This document shows positions 54,258-62,411 of a stretch of 64,000 bases of DNA, piece by piece; position 1 is the first letter of the stretch, and each line of letters begins with the position of its first letter. The position numbers and the translations under genes were made by a program. This DNA is from Castellaniella sp049651205. Lineage in GTDB: Bacteria > Pseudomonadota > Gammaproteobacteria > Burkholderiales > Burkholderiaceae_B. The stretch covers positions 104,429 to 168,428 of the forward strand of contig NZ_JBASBR010000015.1 in assembly GCF_049651205.1 (NCBI RefSeq), written 5' to 3'. Under the pieces are notes generated by a model, which did no database searches, was not told where the DNA came from, and was given only the letters and a program-made list of their open reading frames with translations.

Positions 54258-55718
54258 GTGATAGATCTCAAGACGCAGGTTTTCCAGAATCATATCGGCG
54301 GTACCTGGCAGGCTTCTGCCACCGGGCAGACCTACCCCAACCATAACCCGGCAGATTCCGACGATATCGTTGGCAATTTCCAGGATTCAGACCAGACAGA
54401 CGTCGCTCAGGCCTTGGCCGCAGCCCAGGCTGCCTTCGAAGGGTGGCGCGCCACAGCGCCCAGCAAACGCGCAGCTATTCTGATGCGTGCCAGCGAGCTT
54501 TTGCGCGAACGTGCGGATACCATCGCCCACGAGCTGACCTGCGAAGAAGGCAAGCAATTGGCCCAGGCCAAAGCCGAGGTGATGCGCGCTGCAGGCACCT
54601 TGCAGTTCTACGCAATTGAGGGCCAGACCTACACTGGCGAAACGTTTCCCCAGGATGACCCCGATATGGTGGTCTACACCCAGCGCGAGCCTCTGGGTGT
54701 CGTGGTGGTGATTTCGCCCTGGAATTTTCCCATTTCCATCCCGGCGCGCAAGATCGCGCCCGCTTTGATCACCGGTAACACCGTGGTGTTCAAACCCTCT
54801 ACCGACACGCCGCTGACCGGTTACCGCCTGGCAGAAGCCCTGGTGGATGCCGGCATCCCGGCCGGTGTGCTTAACTTTGTCACGGGCCGCGCCTCCCGCA
54901 TCGGCAAGGTGTTGACGCAGTCGCCCGAGGTTCGTGCCATTACGTTTACGGGTTCCACCCAGGCAGGCGAGGACATCCACCGCAATGCCTCCATGACCAC
55001 CCGTTTGCAGATGGAACTGGGCGGCAAGAATCCCCTGATCGTGATGGACGATGCCGATATCGATCTGGCTGTCGATCTCACCGTCAAGGGTGGTTTGTCG
55101 CTTACCGGGCAAGCCTGTACCGGTACCAGCCGGGTGCTGGTGCATCAGTCCGTCAAGCAGGTGTACACCAATAAGCTGCTGGCGCGGATTGCCGCACTGA
55201 AAATCGGTGCAGGGCTGGAAAAGGGCATCGACATCGGCCCTCTGGCCACCGCATCCCAGCTGAAAACCGTCCTGCAGTACGTGGATATCGGTAAATCCGA
55301 AGCCCGCCATCTGGTGGGGGGAGACCGCATTACCGGCCCCGGGTTCGATAAAGGATTCTTTGTCAGCCCTGCCGTGTTTACGGATGTGTCTCCAGACATG
55401 CGTATTGCCCGCGAAGAAATTTTCGGTCCGGTGATTGCGATTCTGGAAATTGGCAGCTACGAAGAGGCGATCCGTATCGCCAACGACACCGAATACGGCC
55501 TGTCGGCTTCCATCGTCACCACCAGTGCCCGTCTGGCACACCGCTTCGCCGGTGATATTCAGGCCGGTACGGTCAAGGTCAATCGCACCACCACGGGCAA
55601 TCTGGTCAATGCACCGTTTGGCGGCATCAAAAAATCCAGTACCGCAACCTTCCGGGAATCCGGGCGTGTGGGGCTCGAGTTTTTCCTGCAAACCAAAACC
55701 GTCTATCGCGGCGTTTAA
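54258..55718 (+). CDS. NAD(P)-dependent aldehyde dehydrogenase
   Basis: A 486-aa ALDH. Motifs follow in order: ISPWNFPISIPARKIAPAL (coenzyme and oxyanion Asn), FKPSTDTPLTGYRLAEAL, FTGSTQAGEDIHRNAS, MELGGKNPLIVMDDADID with the general-base Glu, GQACTGTSRVLVHQSV with the catalytic Cys, and EEIFGPVIAI. The GTG start at 54258 follows AGGGAAG; an ATG at 54207 lacks a ribosome site. Closest in style to alpha-ketoglutaric-semialdehyde or succinate-semialdehyde dehydrogenases. It would oxidise the aldehyde released by the oxygenase step. Confidence 0.92.
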   Translation: MIDLKTQVFQNHIGGTWQASATGQTYPNHNPADSDDIVGNFQDSDQTDVAQALAAAQAAFEGWRATAPSKRAAILMRASELLRERADTIAHELTCEEGKQLAQAKAEVMRAAGTLQFYAIEGQTYTGETFPQDDPDMVVYTQREPLGVVVVISPWNFPISIPARKIAPALITGNTVVFKPSTDTPLTGYRLAEALVDAGIPAGVLNFVTGRASRIGKVLTQSPEVRAITFTGSTQAGEDIHRNASMTTRLQMELGGKNPLIVMDDADIDLAVDLTVKGGLSLTGQACTGTSRVLVHQSVKQVYTNKLLARIAALKIGAGLEKGIDIGPLATASQLKTVLQYVDIGKSEARHLVGGDRITGPGFDKGFFVSPAVFTDVSPDMRIAREEIFGPVIAILEIGSYEEAIRIANDTEYGLSASIVTTSARLAHRFAGDIQAGTVKVNRTTTGNLVNAPFGGIKKSSTATFRESGRVGLEFFLQTKTVYRGV

Positions 55719-55784
55719 GTTTCAATCATATTTTGGCCGGGTGGGCGTCTGATGCCTGAGCCAGACAAATCACGGAGATAAGTC

Positions 55785-56264
55785 ATGAAAAATACAGTCC
55801 AACTTGAGCAAGAAGAAGCCCGTTTGATGGTGAATGCTGCGATCGCCAAATCTAAAGAGATCGGCGTGCTCGAAACCGTCTGTGTCGTTGACGCTGGTGG
55901 CTTTCCGATCTTGCTTGAGCGCATGAATGGTTCGCGCATCACAGGCCCGCAAATCGCCATGAACAAAGCGTTCACGGCCGCTGGCCACAAGCGCTCCACC
56001 CATTTGTTCACGACGCCTCCCAATGGCCCTGCGCTGCCGGGCAACGAGGCTTTTGGCATCCAGCTCAGCTTCGAAGGCCGTTTCGCGGCGTTTGTCGGGG
56101 GCTTCCCGATTGTGGTCAACGACGAAGTCATCGGCGGCCTGGGCCTGAGTGGCGGAAATGGTGCGCAGGATACAGCTGCCGGCATGGCGGGCTTGCAGGC
56201 ATTGGCCGACGCCCTGAAAGACAAGGGTATGACGGTCTTGGTTCAGCCTGACATCAAAAAATAA
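55785..56264 (+). CDS. GlcG/HbpS-family protein
   Basis: A 159-aa protein of the heme-binding-protein-like GlcG/HbpS family: CVVDAGGFPILLERMNGSRI, AMNKAFTAAGHKRSTHLF and GGFPIVVNDEVIGGLGLSGG. GlcG proteins stand next to oxidative catabolic genes and some bind heme or corrinoids; others act as accessory subunits, but the role is mostly unknown. CGGAGATAAGTC precedes the ATG. Confidence 0.87.
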   Translation: MKNTVQLEQEEARLMVNAAIAKSKEIGVLETVCVVDAGGFPILLERMNGSRITGPQIAMNKAFTAAGHKRSTHLFTTPPNGPALPGNEAFGIQLSFEGRFAAFVGGFPIVVNDEVIGGLGLSGGNGAQDTAAGMAGLQALADALKDKGMTVLVQPDIKK

Positions 56265-56302
56265 GTTGGGATGCGGCTTTTCTTTAGACAGGGAGTATCG
56301 TC

Positions 56303-57322
56303 ATGAGCCATCGTGTAGTGATCTCGGAAACCCAACAGCAATTCGATGTTGCAGGAGAGGAAACCATTCTGGACGCGGCACTGCGATCAGGCGTGCGCCT
56401 GCCGCACGAGTGCACGTTTGGGGCGTGTGGTACCTGCCGCGTAAAACTCGAGGCTGGATCCGTTCGCTACGACGAGTTCCCCATCGGGCTCACCAAAGAA
56501 GAAGCTGCCCAGGGCTATGCACTGGCCTGTCAGGCACATCCGTGTAGTGATATGGTGATTTCACCTGCCAGCCACGGGCCGGCCTTGCCTGATCCGGTGC
56601 AGACGGTTGCCACCGTCAAGCAGGTGGAAGCCCTGACGCCGGATATCGCCCGTCTGGTACTGCAATTGCCCGAAGATCTGGATCTGGACTATCGCGCCGG
56701 CCAGCACATGAACATCCTGCTGGCTCCCGGAGAAGAAAGAAGTTTTTCGATGGTGGGCGCTTACCCGTTTGGCAATGAGGTCGAGTTCAATATCCGGCGG
56801 GTGCCGGGCGGGCGGTTTACGCAAGAGATGTTGTCGGCGCTTAAGCCGGATGACACCTTGCAGGTAGAAATCCCCAAGGGTACGTTCTGCTTTCATGCCG
56901 AAGACTACCGGCCCTTGTTGTTTGTGGCCACGGGCACCGGGCTCGCTCCCATCCGTGCCATGTTGGAAGCCTTGCTGGATGATGAGGACTGCCCGCCAGT
57001 TTCCTTGTACTGGGGGATGCGCACCGAGGCGGATCTCTACGCCAAAGATGAAATCGAATCCTGGTCAGACCGTCTGTACGAATTCAACTTCGTGCCCGTG
57101 CTGTCGCGGGCCACAGATGCCTGGCAAGGCCGCCGGGGCCACGTGCAGCAGAGCATCCAGGAAGACTTCACTGATCTTTCCGAGTATGCGTTTTACTTGT
57201 GTGGATCACCCGAGATGGTGACAGACACCAAACGCTTGCTGTTGTCTCTGGGTGCCGATCTCGAGTACGTCTATTCGGACAGCTTTACGTTTCATCACCC
57301 ACAAAAAACGGCGGCCGTGTGA
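56303..57322 (+). CDS. Oxygenase reductase: [2Fe-2S] ferredoxin, FAD and NAD domains
   Basis: A 339-aa reductase in the order ferredoxin (residues 1-90; Cys37, Cys42, Cys45, Cys76), FAD-binding barrel (GEERSFSMVGAYPF, the RxYS-like flavin motif as RSFS, residue about 145), and NAD-binding domain (FVATGTGLAPIRAMLEAL, YLCGSPEMV). The layout is that of class IB-type reductases of bacterial aromatic oxygenases. It takes electrons from NAD(P)H, probably for the diiron oxidase through its own cluster or the two small ferredoxins. Confidence 0.93.
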   Translation: MSHRVVISETQQQFDVAGEETILDAALRSGVRLPHECTFGACGTCRVKLEAGSVRYDEFPIGLTKEEAAQGYALACQAHPCSDMVISPASHGPALPDPVQTVATVKQVEALTPDIARLVLQLPEDLDLDYRAGQHMNILLAPGEERSFSMVGAYPFGNEVEFNIRRVPGGRFTQEMLSALKPDDTLQVEIPKGTFCFHAEDYRPLLFVATGTGLAPIRAMLEALLDDEDCPPVSLYWGMRTEADLYAKDEIESWSDRLYEFNFVPVLSRATDAWQGRRGHVQQSIQEDFTDLSEYAFYLCGSPEMVTDTKRLLLSLGADLEYVYSDSFTFHHPQKTAAV

Positions 57323-57371
57323 TCACGCCGCCGATCTCGGGCCGGCGGGTTGCCGGCAGGCTGTGGGTTAA

Positions 57372-57617
57372 TCAGGCATGTGCCGGTCGGCGATGCGACG
57401 AACGGCGCTTAGCCGCTGTTTTCCCCGATGCAGTGGCTTCTAGGGGAGCAGGCTCGCTGGTGCACAACGACATACCATTGCCTTTCAGCATCCGGCCAAT
57501 GTCTTTCAGTGAGGTGGGCAGCAGCGGAATCGTACGGCGCAGAGTAGACCGATGCGTGTAAAAGCGGCCAAGCAACTCGCCCACAGGGGTAGAGGGGTAG
57601 CGGTGATAGGTAACCAT
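57372..57617 (-). CDS. Unrecognised 81-aa basic protein
   Basis: Starts MVTYHRYPSTPVGELLGRFY after AAGGAG with 8-bp spacing, which supports translation. The second half is Ser/Ala/Thr- and Lys/Arg-rich (GKTAAKRRSSHRRPAHA). No signal peptide or membrane segment. The gene is convergent with the reductase and has GTATAC site 6 about 45 bp upstream, so it belongs to the putative regulon. I do not recognise any family. Confidence 0.55.
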   Translation of the reverse strand: MVTYHRYPSTPVGELLGRFYTHRSTLRRTIPLLPTSLKDIGRMLKGNGMSLCTSEPAPLEATASGKTAAKRRSSHRRPAHA

Positions 57618-57654
57618 GGAGTTTCTCCTTAAGTGGTTCGTCCTGATTGAACTT

Positions 57655-57675
57655 GTATTTAGTATACCGTTTTCA
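57655..57675. promoter_or_regulatory. GTATAC palindrome, site 6 (before the 81-aa gene)
   Basis: GTATAC at 57662-57667. On the minus strand the context AAACGGTATACTAAAT resembles AAACGGTATACAATAT of site 1. Confidence 0.5.
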
Positions 57676-57923
57676 AGGTAGAAATACTAGTAATAACCCT
57701 AACACAAACAGGGTGTGGGGTTCTTGCCACGTCATTTGTATGGAGAGGCAGTGGGCGGCTTTGTCTAAAAAGCTGCTGCCGGTGATCAGGCGGAAGAAGT
57801 GCCCACCCAAGCCAGGAAGGGTTGCAGAATCAAACGCTAAAACCTCCTGCAGATCGCTGCATTCACGGCTGCGTCTGAATGATAAGTTCATAAACTGATC
57901 AATAAGCTTTGCATGAAGCTCCG

Positions 57924-57967
57924 AAAAACCCATCCCCAAGAATTGCCCTTCTTGGGGATGGGTTTTT
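57924..57967. terminator. Strong bidirectional terminator
   Basis: Nineteen bases (57924-57942) pair perfectly with 57949-57967, loop TTGCCC. The stem ends in AAAAA on one side and TTTTT on the other, so it works in both directions. It marks the right border of the accessory block. Confidence 0.85.
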
Positions 57968-58030
57968 AAGCGGTGCCTGCTTGGCAAGTCTGTGCAGTGC
58001 ACTATCTGCAATTTTCACATCCAAATATCC

Positions 58031-58753
58031 ATGTACAAGAAAAGCCTTTTAGCAATATTGACGTTTGTGTTGTCCGCAAGCCATGCCTGGGCTGCCGACG
58101 AACAAGGCCACTGGATTGCCATCGCTGCCAGCTCCTCTGTGGCGTATTCTGCAAAAGGTGAGAGTGGCGGGCTGATGAATGTCAGTGGAAAAAAGGGCAA
58201 TGCCTACGGTTATGTTTATCAAATAGAGAATAAGAAGAACAAGACGTTTAGCTATGGGAAAGTGTTTGTAATGCTTGACGCTTGTAAAAAGGGATACGGT
58301 CAAGTCATATACAACGACATGCAAGGCAAGTTCACGGACGCGATTGATTTTGTCCGCTTCGGCGGTACTGTTGCTGATAGCCTGGGCAGCGTGGCGTGTT
58401 CTGCCTGGGATGGAGAAACAGGCAAGATCTCGCGGGCGGAAACTGCGGGTAGATGGGAATTGGCAGCAAAGGCAACTGAGAGCGGTAATGAATTTGTCCT
58501 CAAGACCGATACCGTGCGCAAGTCTACCTATAGTGGCAAACCAGCCATCACCGCGTTGTTTGGCTACAAAGATTTAGCACAGGACACCACCGACTACGGC
58601 GTCTATACCATCCGCATTTCCGATTGCAAGAAGGGGTTCGGCACCATTTATGAGTCGGATTTAAAAGGTAAACAGGTCGGAAAATCAGATGTCGCGCTGG
58701 ATGGGAGATCAGTCATTTCGCACGTGGCAAGCGCTCTTTGCAGAAAACTCTGA
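58031..58753 (+). CDS. Secreted protein with internal duplication, unknown function
   Basis: A 240-aa protein with a signal peptide ending SASHAWAAD. Lower GC and more Lys/Asn/Tyr than its neighbours. Two related halves can be seen: DACKKGYGQVIYNDMQGK with a later conserved Cys, and DCKKGFGTIYESDLKGK with a later Cys. Four cysteines, probably two disulfides. The ATG at 58031 is chosen because it gives the signal peptide. No family recognised; base use suggests it may be an acquired gene. Confidence 0.7.
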   Translation: MYKKSLLAILTFVLSASHAWAADEQGHWIAIAASSSVAYSAKGESGGLMNVSGKKGNAYGYVYQIENKKNKTFSYGKVFVMLDACKKGYGQVIYNDMQGKFTDAIDFVRFGGTVADSLGSVACSAWDGETGKISRAETAGRWELAAKATESGNEFVLKTDTVRKSTYSGKPAITALFGYKDLAQDTTDYGVYTIRISDCKKGFGTIYESDLKGKQVGKSDVALDGRSVISHVASALCRKL

Positions 58754-58779
58754 AGCGGCCTGAGAAGGCACCACCGGAA

Positions 58780-58811
58780 TAAAAAAGAGGGCCCGCCAGG
58801 AGGTGCCCTCT
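58780..58811 (-). terminator. Terminator after tRNA-Thr
   Basis: AGAGGGC (58786-58792) pairs with GCCCTCT (58805-58811); on the minus strand TTTTTT follows. Terminates the tRNA transcript. Confidence 0.8.
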
Positions 58812-58837
58812 GTGCCCGCGCAATCGGGAAAATGAAA

Positions 58838-58913
58838 TGGTGCCGGCTAGAGGAGTCGAACCCCCGACCTTCTCATTACAAGTGAGCTGCTCTACCAACT
58901 GAGCTAAGCCGGC
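58838..58913 (-). tRNA. tRNA-Thr (anticodon TGT)
   Basis: The minus strand gives a 76-nt cloverleaf from GCCGGCTTAGCTCAG to GCCGGCACCA. Acceptor arms GCCGGC pair; the anticodon loop CTTGTAA is closed by CTCA/TGAG; the T-loop reads GGTTCGACTCC. The 3' CCA is encoded. Compares closely with E. coli tRNA-Thr(UGU). Confidence 0.95.
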
Positions 58914-59010
58914 GAAAGCCGCCATTCTACAGGAATTACGGCTTATTTGAAGACCTGCCGCTTGTGAAACTCTTGTTGGAAACAGCGGCTGCGGTCTTTT
59001 GATCTGCGTG

Positions 59011-59442
59011 TTACTTCACAATCTTCAGGTGTGACGGCTTGGGTACGTCACCGGCCGGTTTGGTGTCGGGCGCATCGGGTGCCGGGCCGGATGACGGCGG
59101 GGTATCACCGCCACCGGGATAGGCTTGCGAAGGCACGACCTCGAACCCCATGCCGGCACCAGTTTCGCGGGCATACAGTGCAGACACCGCCGCCACGGGT
59201 ACAAACAGGTGCTCGACGGCACCGTTAAAGCGGGATTCGAACTCGATGTAGTCGTTGCCCAGAGTAAGCCGGTTAGTGGCTAGATGGCTGATATTCAGCG
59301 TGATCTGGCCATCATGGACATGCGCAGGCGGCACAACCGTGTTGGCATCAACTGTGACCACCAGGTAGGGCGTATAGCCGTTGTCCGTGCACCATTCGTG
59401 CAATGCGCGGATCAGATACGGTTTGGTGGAGCTCTCCTGCAT
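59011..59442 (-). CDS. sspB: ClpXP protease specificity-enhancing factor SspB
   Basis: A 143-aa adaptor that delivers ssrA-tagged proteins to ClpXP. The substrate-binding domain (STKPYLIRALHEWCTDNGYTPYLVV in part, VPPAHVHDGQITLNIS, FNGAVEHLFVPVAAVSALYARE in part) is typical; a Pro/Gly linker leads to the C-terminal ClpX-binding tail PSHLKIVK. Next to sspA as usual. Confidence 0.94.
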   Translation of the reverse strand: MQESSTKPYLIRALHEWCTDNGYTPYLVVTVDANTVVPPAHVHDGQITLNISHLATNRLTLGNDYIEFESRFNGAVEHLFVPVAAVSALYARETGAGMGFEVVPSQAYPGGGDTPPSSGPAPDAPDTKPAGDVPKPSHLKIVK

Positions 59443-59443
59443 A

Positions 59444-60052
59444 TCAGCGGCGCATGACCTTCTCGGAGGGCGTCAGCGCTTCGATGTAGGCCGGGCGCGA
59501 GAACAACCGCTCGGCGTATTTCTGGATCGGCGCCGCGCTTTTGGGTAACTCGATGCCATAGTGCGCCAGGCGCCACAACAAGGGGGCGACAGCGACGTCC
59601 AGCATCGAAAAATCATCGCCCAGCATGTATTTGTTTTTGACCAGCAAGGGTGCCAGCTGGGCGAGACGGTCACGGATGTTGGCGCGGGCGGCGTCGCGGA
59701 CTTTCTCGTCGGTGATGCTGCGGGTTTCGAGCGTGGAGACGTGAACAAAGAGTTCTTTCTCGAAGTTGTACAAAAACAGCCGCGTGCGGGCCCGCATGAT
59801 GGGGTCGGCAGGCATCAGTTGCGGGTGCGGAAAACGCTCGTCGATGTATTCGTTGATGATGTTGGACTCGTAGAGCACCAGATCACGTTCGACGAGGATT
59901 GGCACCTGGCCATAGGGGTTCATTACCGCAATGTCTTCAGGCTTGTTGTACAAGTCGATATCGCGGATTTCGAAGTCCATGCCCTTTTCGAACAGCACAA
60001 AGCGGCAACGTTGCGAAAACGGGCAGGTCGTCCCGGAGTAAAGCACCATCAT
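59444..60052 (-). CDS. sspA: Stringent starvation protein A
   Basis: A 202-aa glutathione-S-transferase-fold protein that binds RNA polymerase. N-terminal thioredoxin-like domain LYSGTTCPFSQRCRFVLFEKG and FDEI-type text; C-terminal helical GST domain. Its stop is 1 bp before the sspB start. The bc1 operon lies upstream on the same strand. Confidence 0.94.
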   Translation of the reverse strand: MMVLYSGTTCPFSQRCRFVLFEKGMDFEIRDIDLYNKPEDIAVMNPYGQVPILVERDLVLYESNIINEYIDERFPHPQLMPADPIMRARTRLFLYNFEKELFVHVSTLETRSITDEKVRDAARANIRDRLAQLAPLLVKNKYMLGDDFSMLDVAVAPLLWRLAHYGIELPKSAAPIQKYAERLFSRPAYIEALTPSEKVMRR

Positions 60053-60105
60053 GTCGAGGATTCCAATACAGAAAAGCAGTGAATGCGCCCCGGAGGGCGC
60101 AGGAC

Positions 60106-60951
60106 TTACCGGACGTGTTTCCAGTAGGCGTGGTTCATGCGGATGGCCACAAACATGAACAAGAACAGGAACAGCATTACCCAGACGCCAATTTGCTTGC
60201 GCAGCAGTTGGGCGGGCTCGGCCATCCAGCCCAGGAAGTTGCTGAGATCCGCGACATCGCTTTCGAACTTGTGGAAAGATTTAGCGTCGGCAGAATCAAA
60301 GCGCCCGGTGGATGAAGCTTCTCCTGTGTAACCCTGGAGGGGCTCATTTTTTACCGTGGGGAACCCAGACTCGTCGAACACCGTCGTGGTGCGCGTCCAT
60401 TGCTCGGCGCCCTTGGCATCGGCTACCTGATGCACCTGCACGCTGGTGTAAGTGCGCGGGCCTTCTAGTTGCCATAGTACGTTGGGCATTGCCACACTGG
60501 GAAACACGACGTTGTTCCAGCCGGTTTTCTTGGTGGTGTCGCGGTAGAAACTACGCAGGTAGGTGTAGATGTAATCCACACCCGAGTGGCCAAAGTTGGC
60601 GCTCTTGGCCCGGGCAATCACAGAGAGGTCTGGGGGCGCTGAGCCAAACCATTTTTTGGCGTCTGCGGGTGTCATGGCGATGGTCATGAGATCACCCACT
60701 TTATCGCCCGTAAACAACAGGTTTTTCTTGATTTCGGCTTCTGTCAGGCCAAGATCGGTGAGCTTGTTGTAGCGCATCGAGCTGGCACTGTGACAGTTGA
60801 GACAGTAATTGACGAACAGCTTGGCCCCGTTTTGCAGCGACGCCAGGTTGGTAATGCGGTCTGGGGCGCGGTCGATATGCGCGCCGCCTTCGGCAAAAGC
60901 CAGCGTGCAGGTAAGTGACAGAGCCAAAGCACCGAGCAGTTTTTTGATCAT
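60106..60951 (-). CDS. petC: Cytochrome c1, bc1 complex
   Basis: A 281-aa heme protein with signal peptide (ending TLAFAEGG), heme motif CLNCH (Cys50, Cys53, His54), methionine axial-ligand region near VFPSVAMPNVLWQLEGP, and a C-terminal membrane anchor (IGVWVMLFLFLFMFVAIRMN). It carries electrons from the Rieske centre to cytochrome c. Third gene of petABC. Confidence 0.95.
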   Translation of the reverse strand: MIKKLLGALALSLTCTLAFAEGGAHIDRAPDRITNLASLQNGAKLFVNYCLNCHSASSMRYNKLTDLGLTEAEIKKNLLFTGDKVGDLMTIAMTPADAKKWFGSAPPDLSVIARAKSANFGHSGVDYIYTYLRSFYRDTTKKTGWNNVVFPSVAMPNVLWQLEGPRTYTSVQVHQVADAKGAEQWTRTTTVFDESGFPTVKNEPLQGYTGEASSTGRFDSADAKSFHKFESDVADLSNFLGWMAEPAQLLRKQIGVWVMLFLFLFMFVAIRMNHAYWKHVR

Positions 60952-60981
60952 GATCTTTCCGTAGCTATCAGTGGTGGGCCA

Positions 60982-62367
60982 TCAGTGTGCGCGAAACGTG
61001 ACGCGATCCGGGACGGGCTTGAATGTACCCAGTGCGCTCCAGACAGGCATCAACAGGAAGAACGCCAGATAGATGACCGAGCAGATCTGGCCCATCAGCG
61101 TGAACACCGGCGTGACGGGCTGCGTACCCAGCCAACCGAGGATCAGGAAATTGACGATGAACACACCATACAGGAACTTGTGCCACGACGGACGGTAGCG
61201 GATGGATTTGACCGGCGAGTGATCAAGCCATGGCAGGAAGAACAGAATCACCACGGCGCCACCCATCGACACCACACCCCAGAACTTGGCATCCAGGGTC
61301 TTCATCAGCACAGCGACAATCACCAGGATAAGTGGCACTGCCAGGCGCCAGAACCCCGAGAGCTTGCCCTTGAGGAATAGCGCGGCGGCGGCCACCACCG
61401 CAGCAGCCGACAACACCCACGTGAAATCGCTGGTGGTGGCACGCAGCATTGTGTAGAACGGTGTGAAATACCACACTGGTGCGATATGTGGCGGCGTTTT
61501 AAGAGGATCGGCCGGGATGAAGTTGTTGTACTCGAGGAAGTACCCGCCCATCTCGGGGCCAAAGAAGATAATGGCTGCAAAGACGATCAGGAATCCTGCC
61601 ACGCCCACGATGTCGTGCACCGAGTAATAGGGGTGGAACGGAATGCCATCCACCGGACGGCCGTATTTGTCTTTGGGCCCTTTCTTGATTTCGACGCCAT
61701 CCGGGTTGTTGGAACCCACTTCGTGCAGCGCAAGAATATGTGCCACCACCAGGCCAATCAACACCAGCGGGATCGCAATCACGTGGAACGCGAAGAACCG
61801 GTTGAGCGTGGCATCAGACACCACATAATCGCCGCGGATCCACAGGGAGAGATCAGGGCCGATGAACGGGATGGCTGAGAACAGATTGACAATAACCTGG
61901 GCACCCCAGTAGGACATTTGGCCCCAGGGCAGCAGATAACCGAAGAAAGCCTCGGCCATCAGGCACAGGAAAATACCCACGCCGAAGATCCAGACCAGTT
62001 CTCGGGGCTTGCGGTACGAGCCGTAGAACAGCCCGCGCAGCATGTGCAGATACACCACCACGAAGAACATCGACGCGCCCGTGGAGTGCATGTAGCGGAT
62101 GAACCAGCCGCCTGGCACCTCGCGCATGATGTATTCGACGGACTCGAAGGCAAACCGCGCATCCGGTTTGTAGTTCATGACCAGGAAAATCCCGGTAACC
62201 ACCTGGATGACCAGCACCAGCAGTGCCAGCGAACCAAAGAAATACCAGAAATTGAAATTTTTCGGAGCATAGTACTCGGACATATGCTCTTTAAACATTT
62301 TCGTCAGGGGGAAGCGGCGGTCTACCCAGCCAATCAACCCGGTCGTCTCGACATTATTTTCGGCCAT
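60982..62367 (-). CDS. petB: Cytochrome b, bc1 complex
   Basis: A 461-aa membrane protein with eight helices. Heme-ligand histidines are in YMHSTGASMFFVVVYLHMLRG (in part) and FFAFHVIAIPLVLIGLVVAHILAL (in part). The quinol-oxidation motif appears as ADPLKTPPHIAPVWYFTPFYT in place of the usual PEWY, PVWY. The last third is longer than in mitochondrial cytochrome b, as in other betaproteobacteria. Confidence 0.95.
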   Translation of the reverse strand: MAENNVETTGLIGWVDRRFPLTKMFKEHMSEYYAPKNFNFWYFFGSLALLVLVIQVVTGIFLVMNYKPDARFAFESVEYIMREVPGGWFIRYMHSTGASMFFVVVYLHMLRGLFYGSYRKPRELVWIFGVGIFLCLMAEAFFGYLLPWGQMSYWGAQVIVNLFSAIPFIGPDLSLWIRGDYVVSDATLNRFFAFHVIAIPLVLIGLVVAHILALHEVGSNNPDGVEIKKGPKDKYGRPVDGIPFHPYYSVHDIVGVAGFLIVFAAIIFFGPEMGGYFLEYNNFIPADPLKTPPHIAPVWYFTPFYTMLRATTSDFTWVLSAAAVVAAAALFLKGKLSGFWRLAVPLILVIVAVLMKTLDAKFWGVVSMGGAVVILFFLPWLDHSPVKSIRYRPSWHKFLYGVFIVNFLILGWLGTQPVTPVFTLMGQICSVIYLAFFLLMPVWSALGTFKPVPDRVTFRAH

Positions 62368-62411
62368 GAACGGCTCCTATCAGTATCACGAAAAGATGAA
62401 CAGCACGTTCA

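Larger units (their letters stand above)
57618..58030. other. 413-bp region between the 81-aa gene and a secreted-protein gene
   Basis: Holds GTATAC site 6 (57662-57667) and a strong bidirectional terminator (57924-57967). Frames 57647-57898 (plus) and 57673-58011 (minus) are not recognised and are probably spurious or decayed. Confidence 0.6.

Noticed and set aside
57673..58011. Minus-strand 112-aa frame
   Set aside because: It reads through the strong bidirectional terminator at 57924-57967 and has no known domain.
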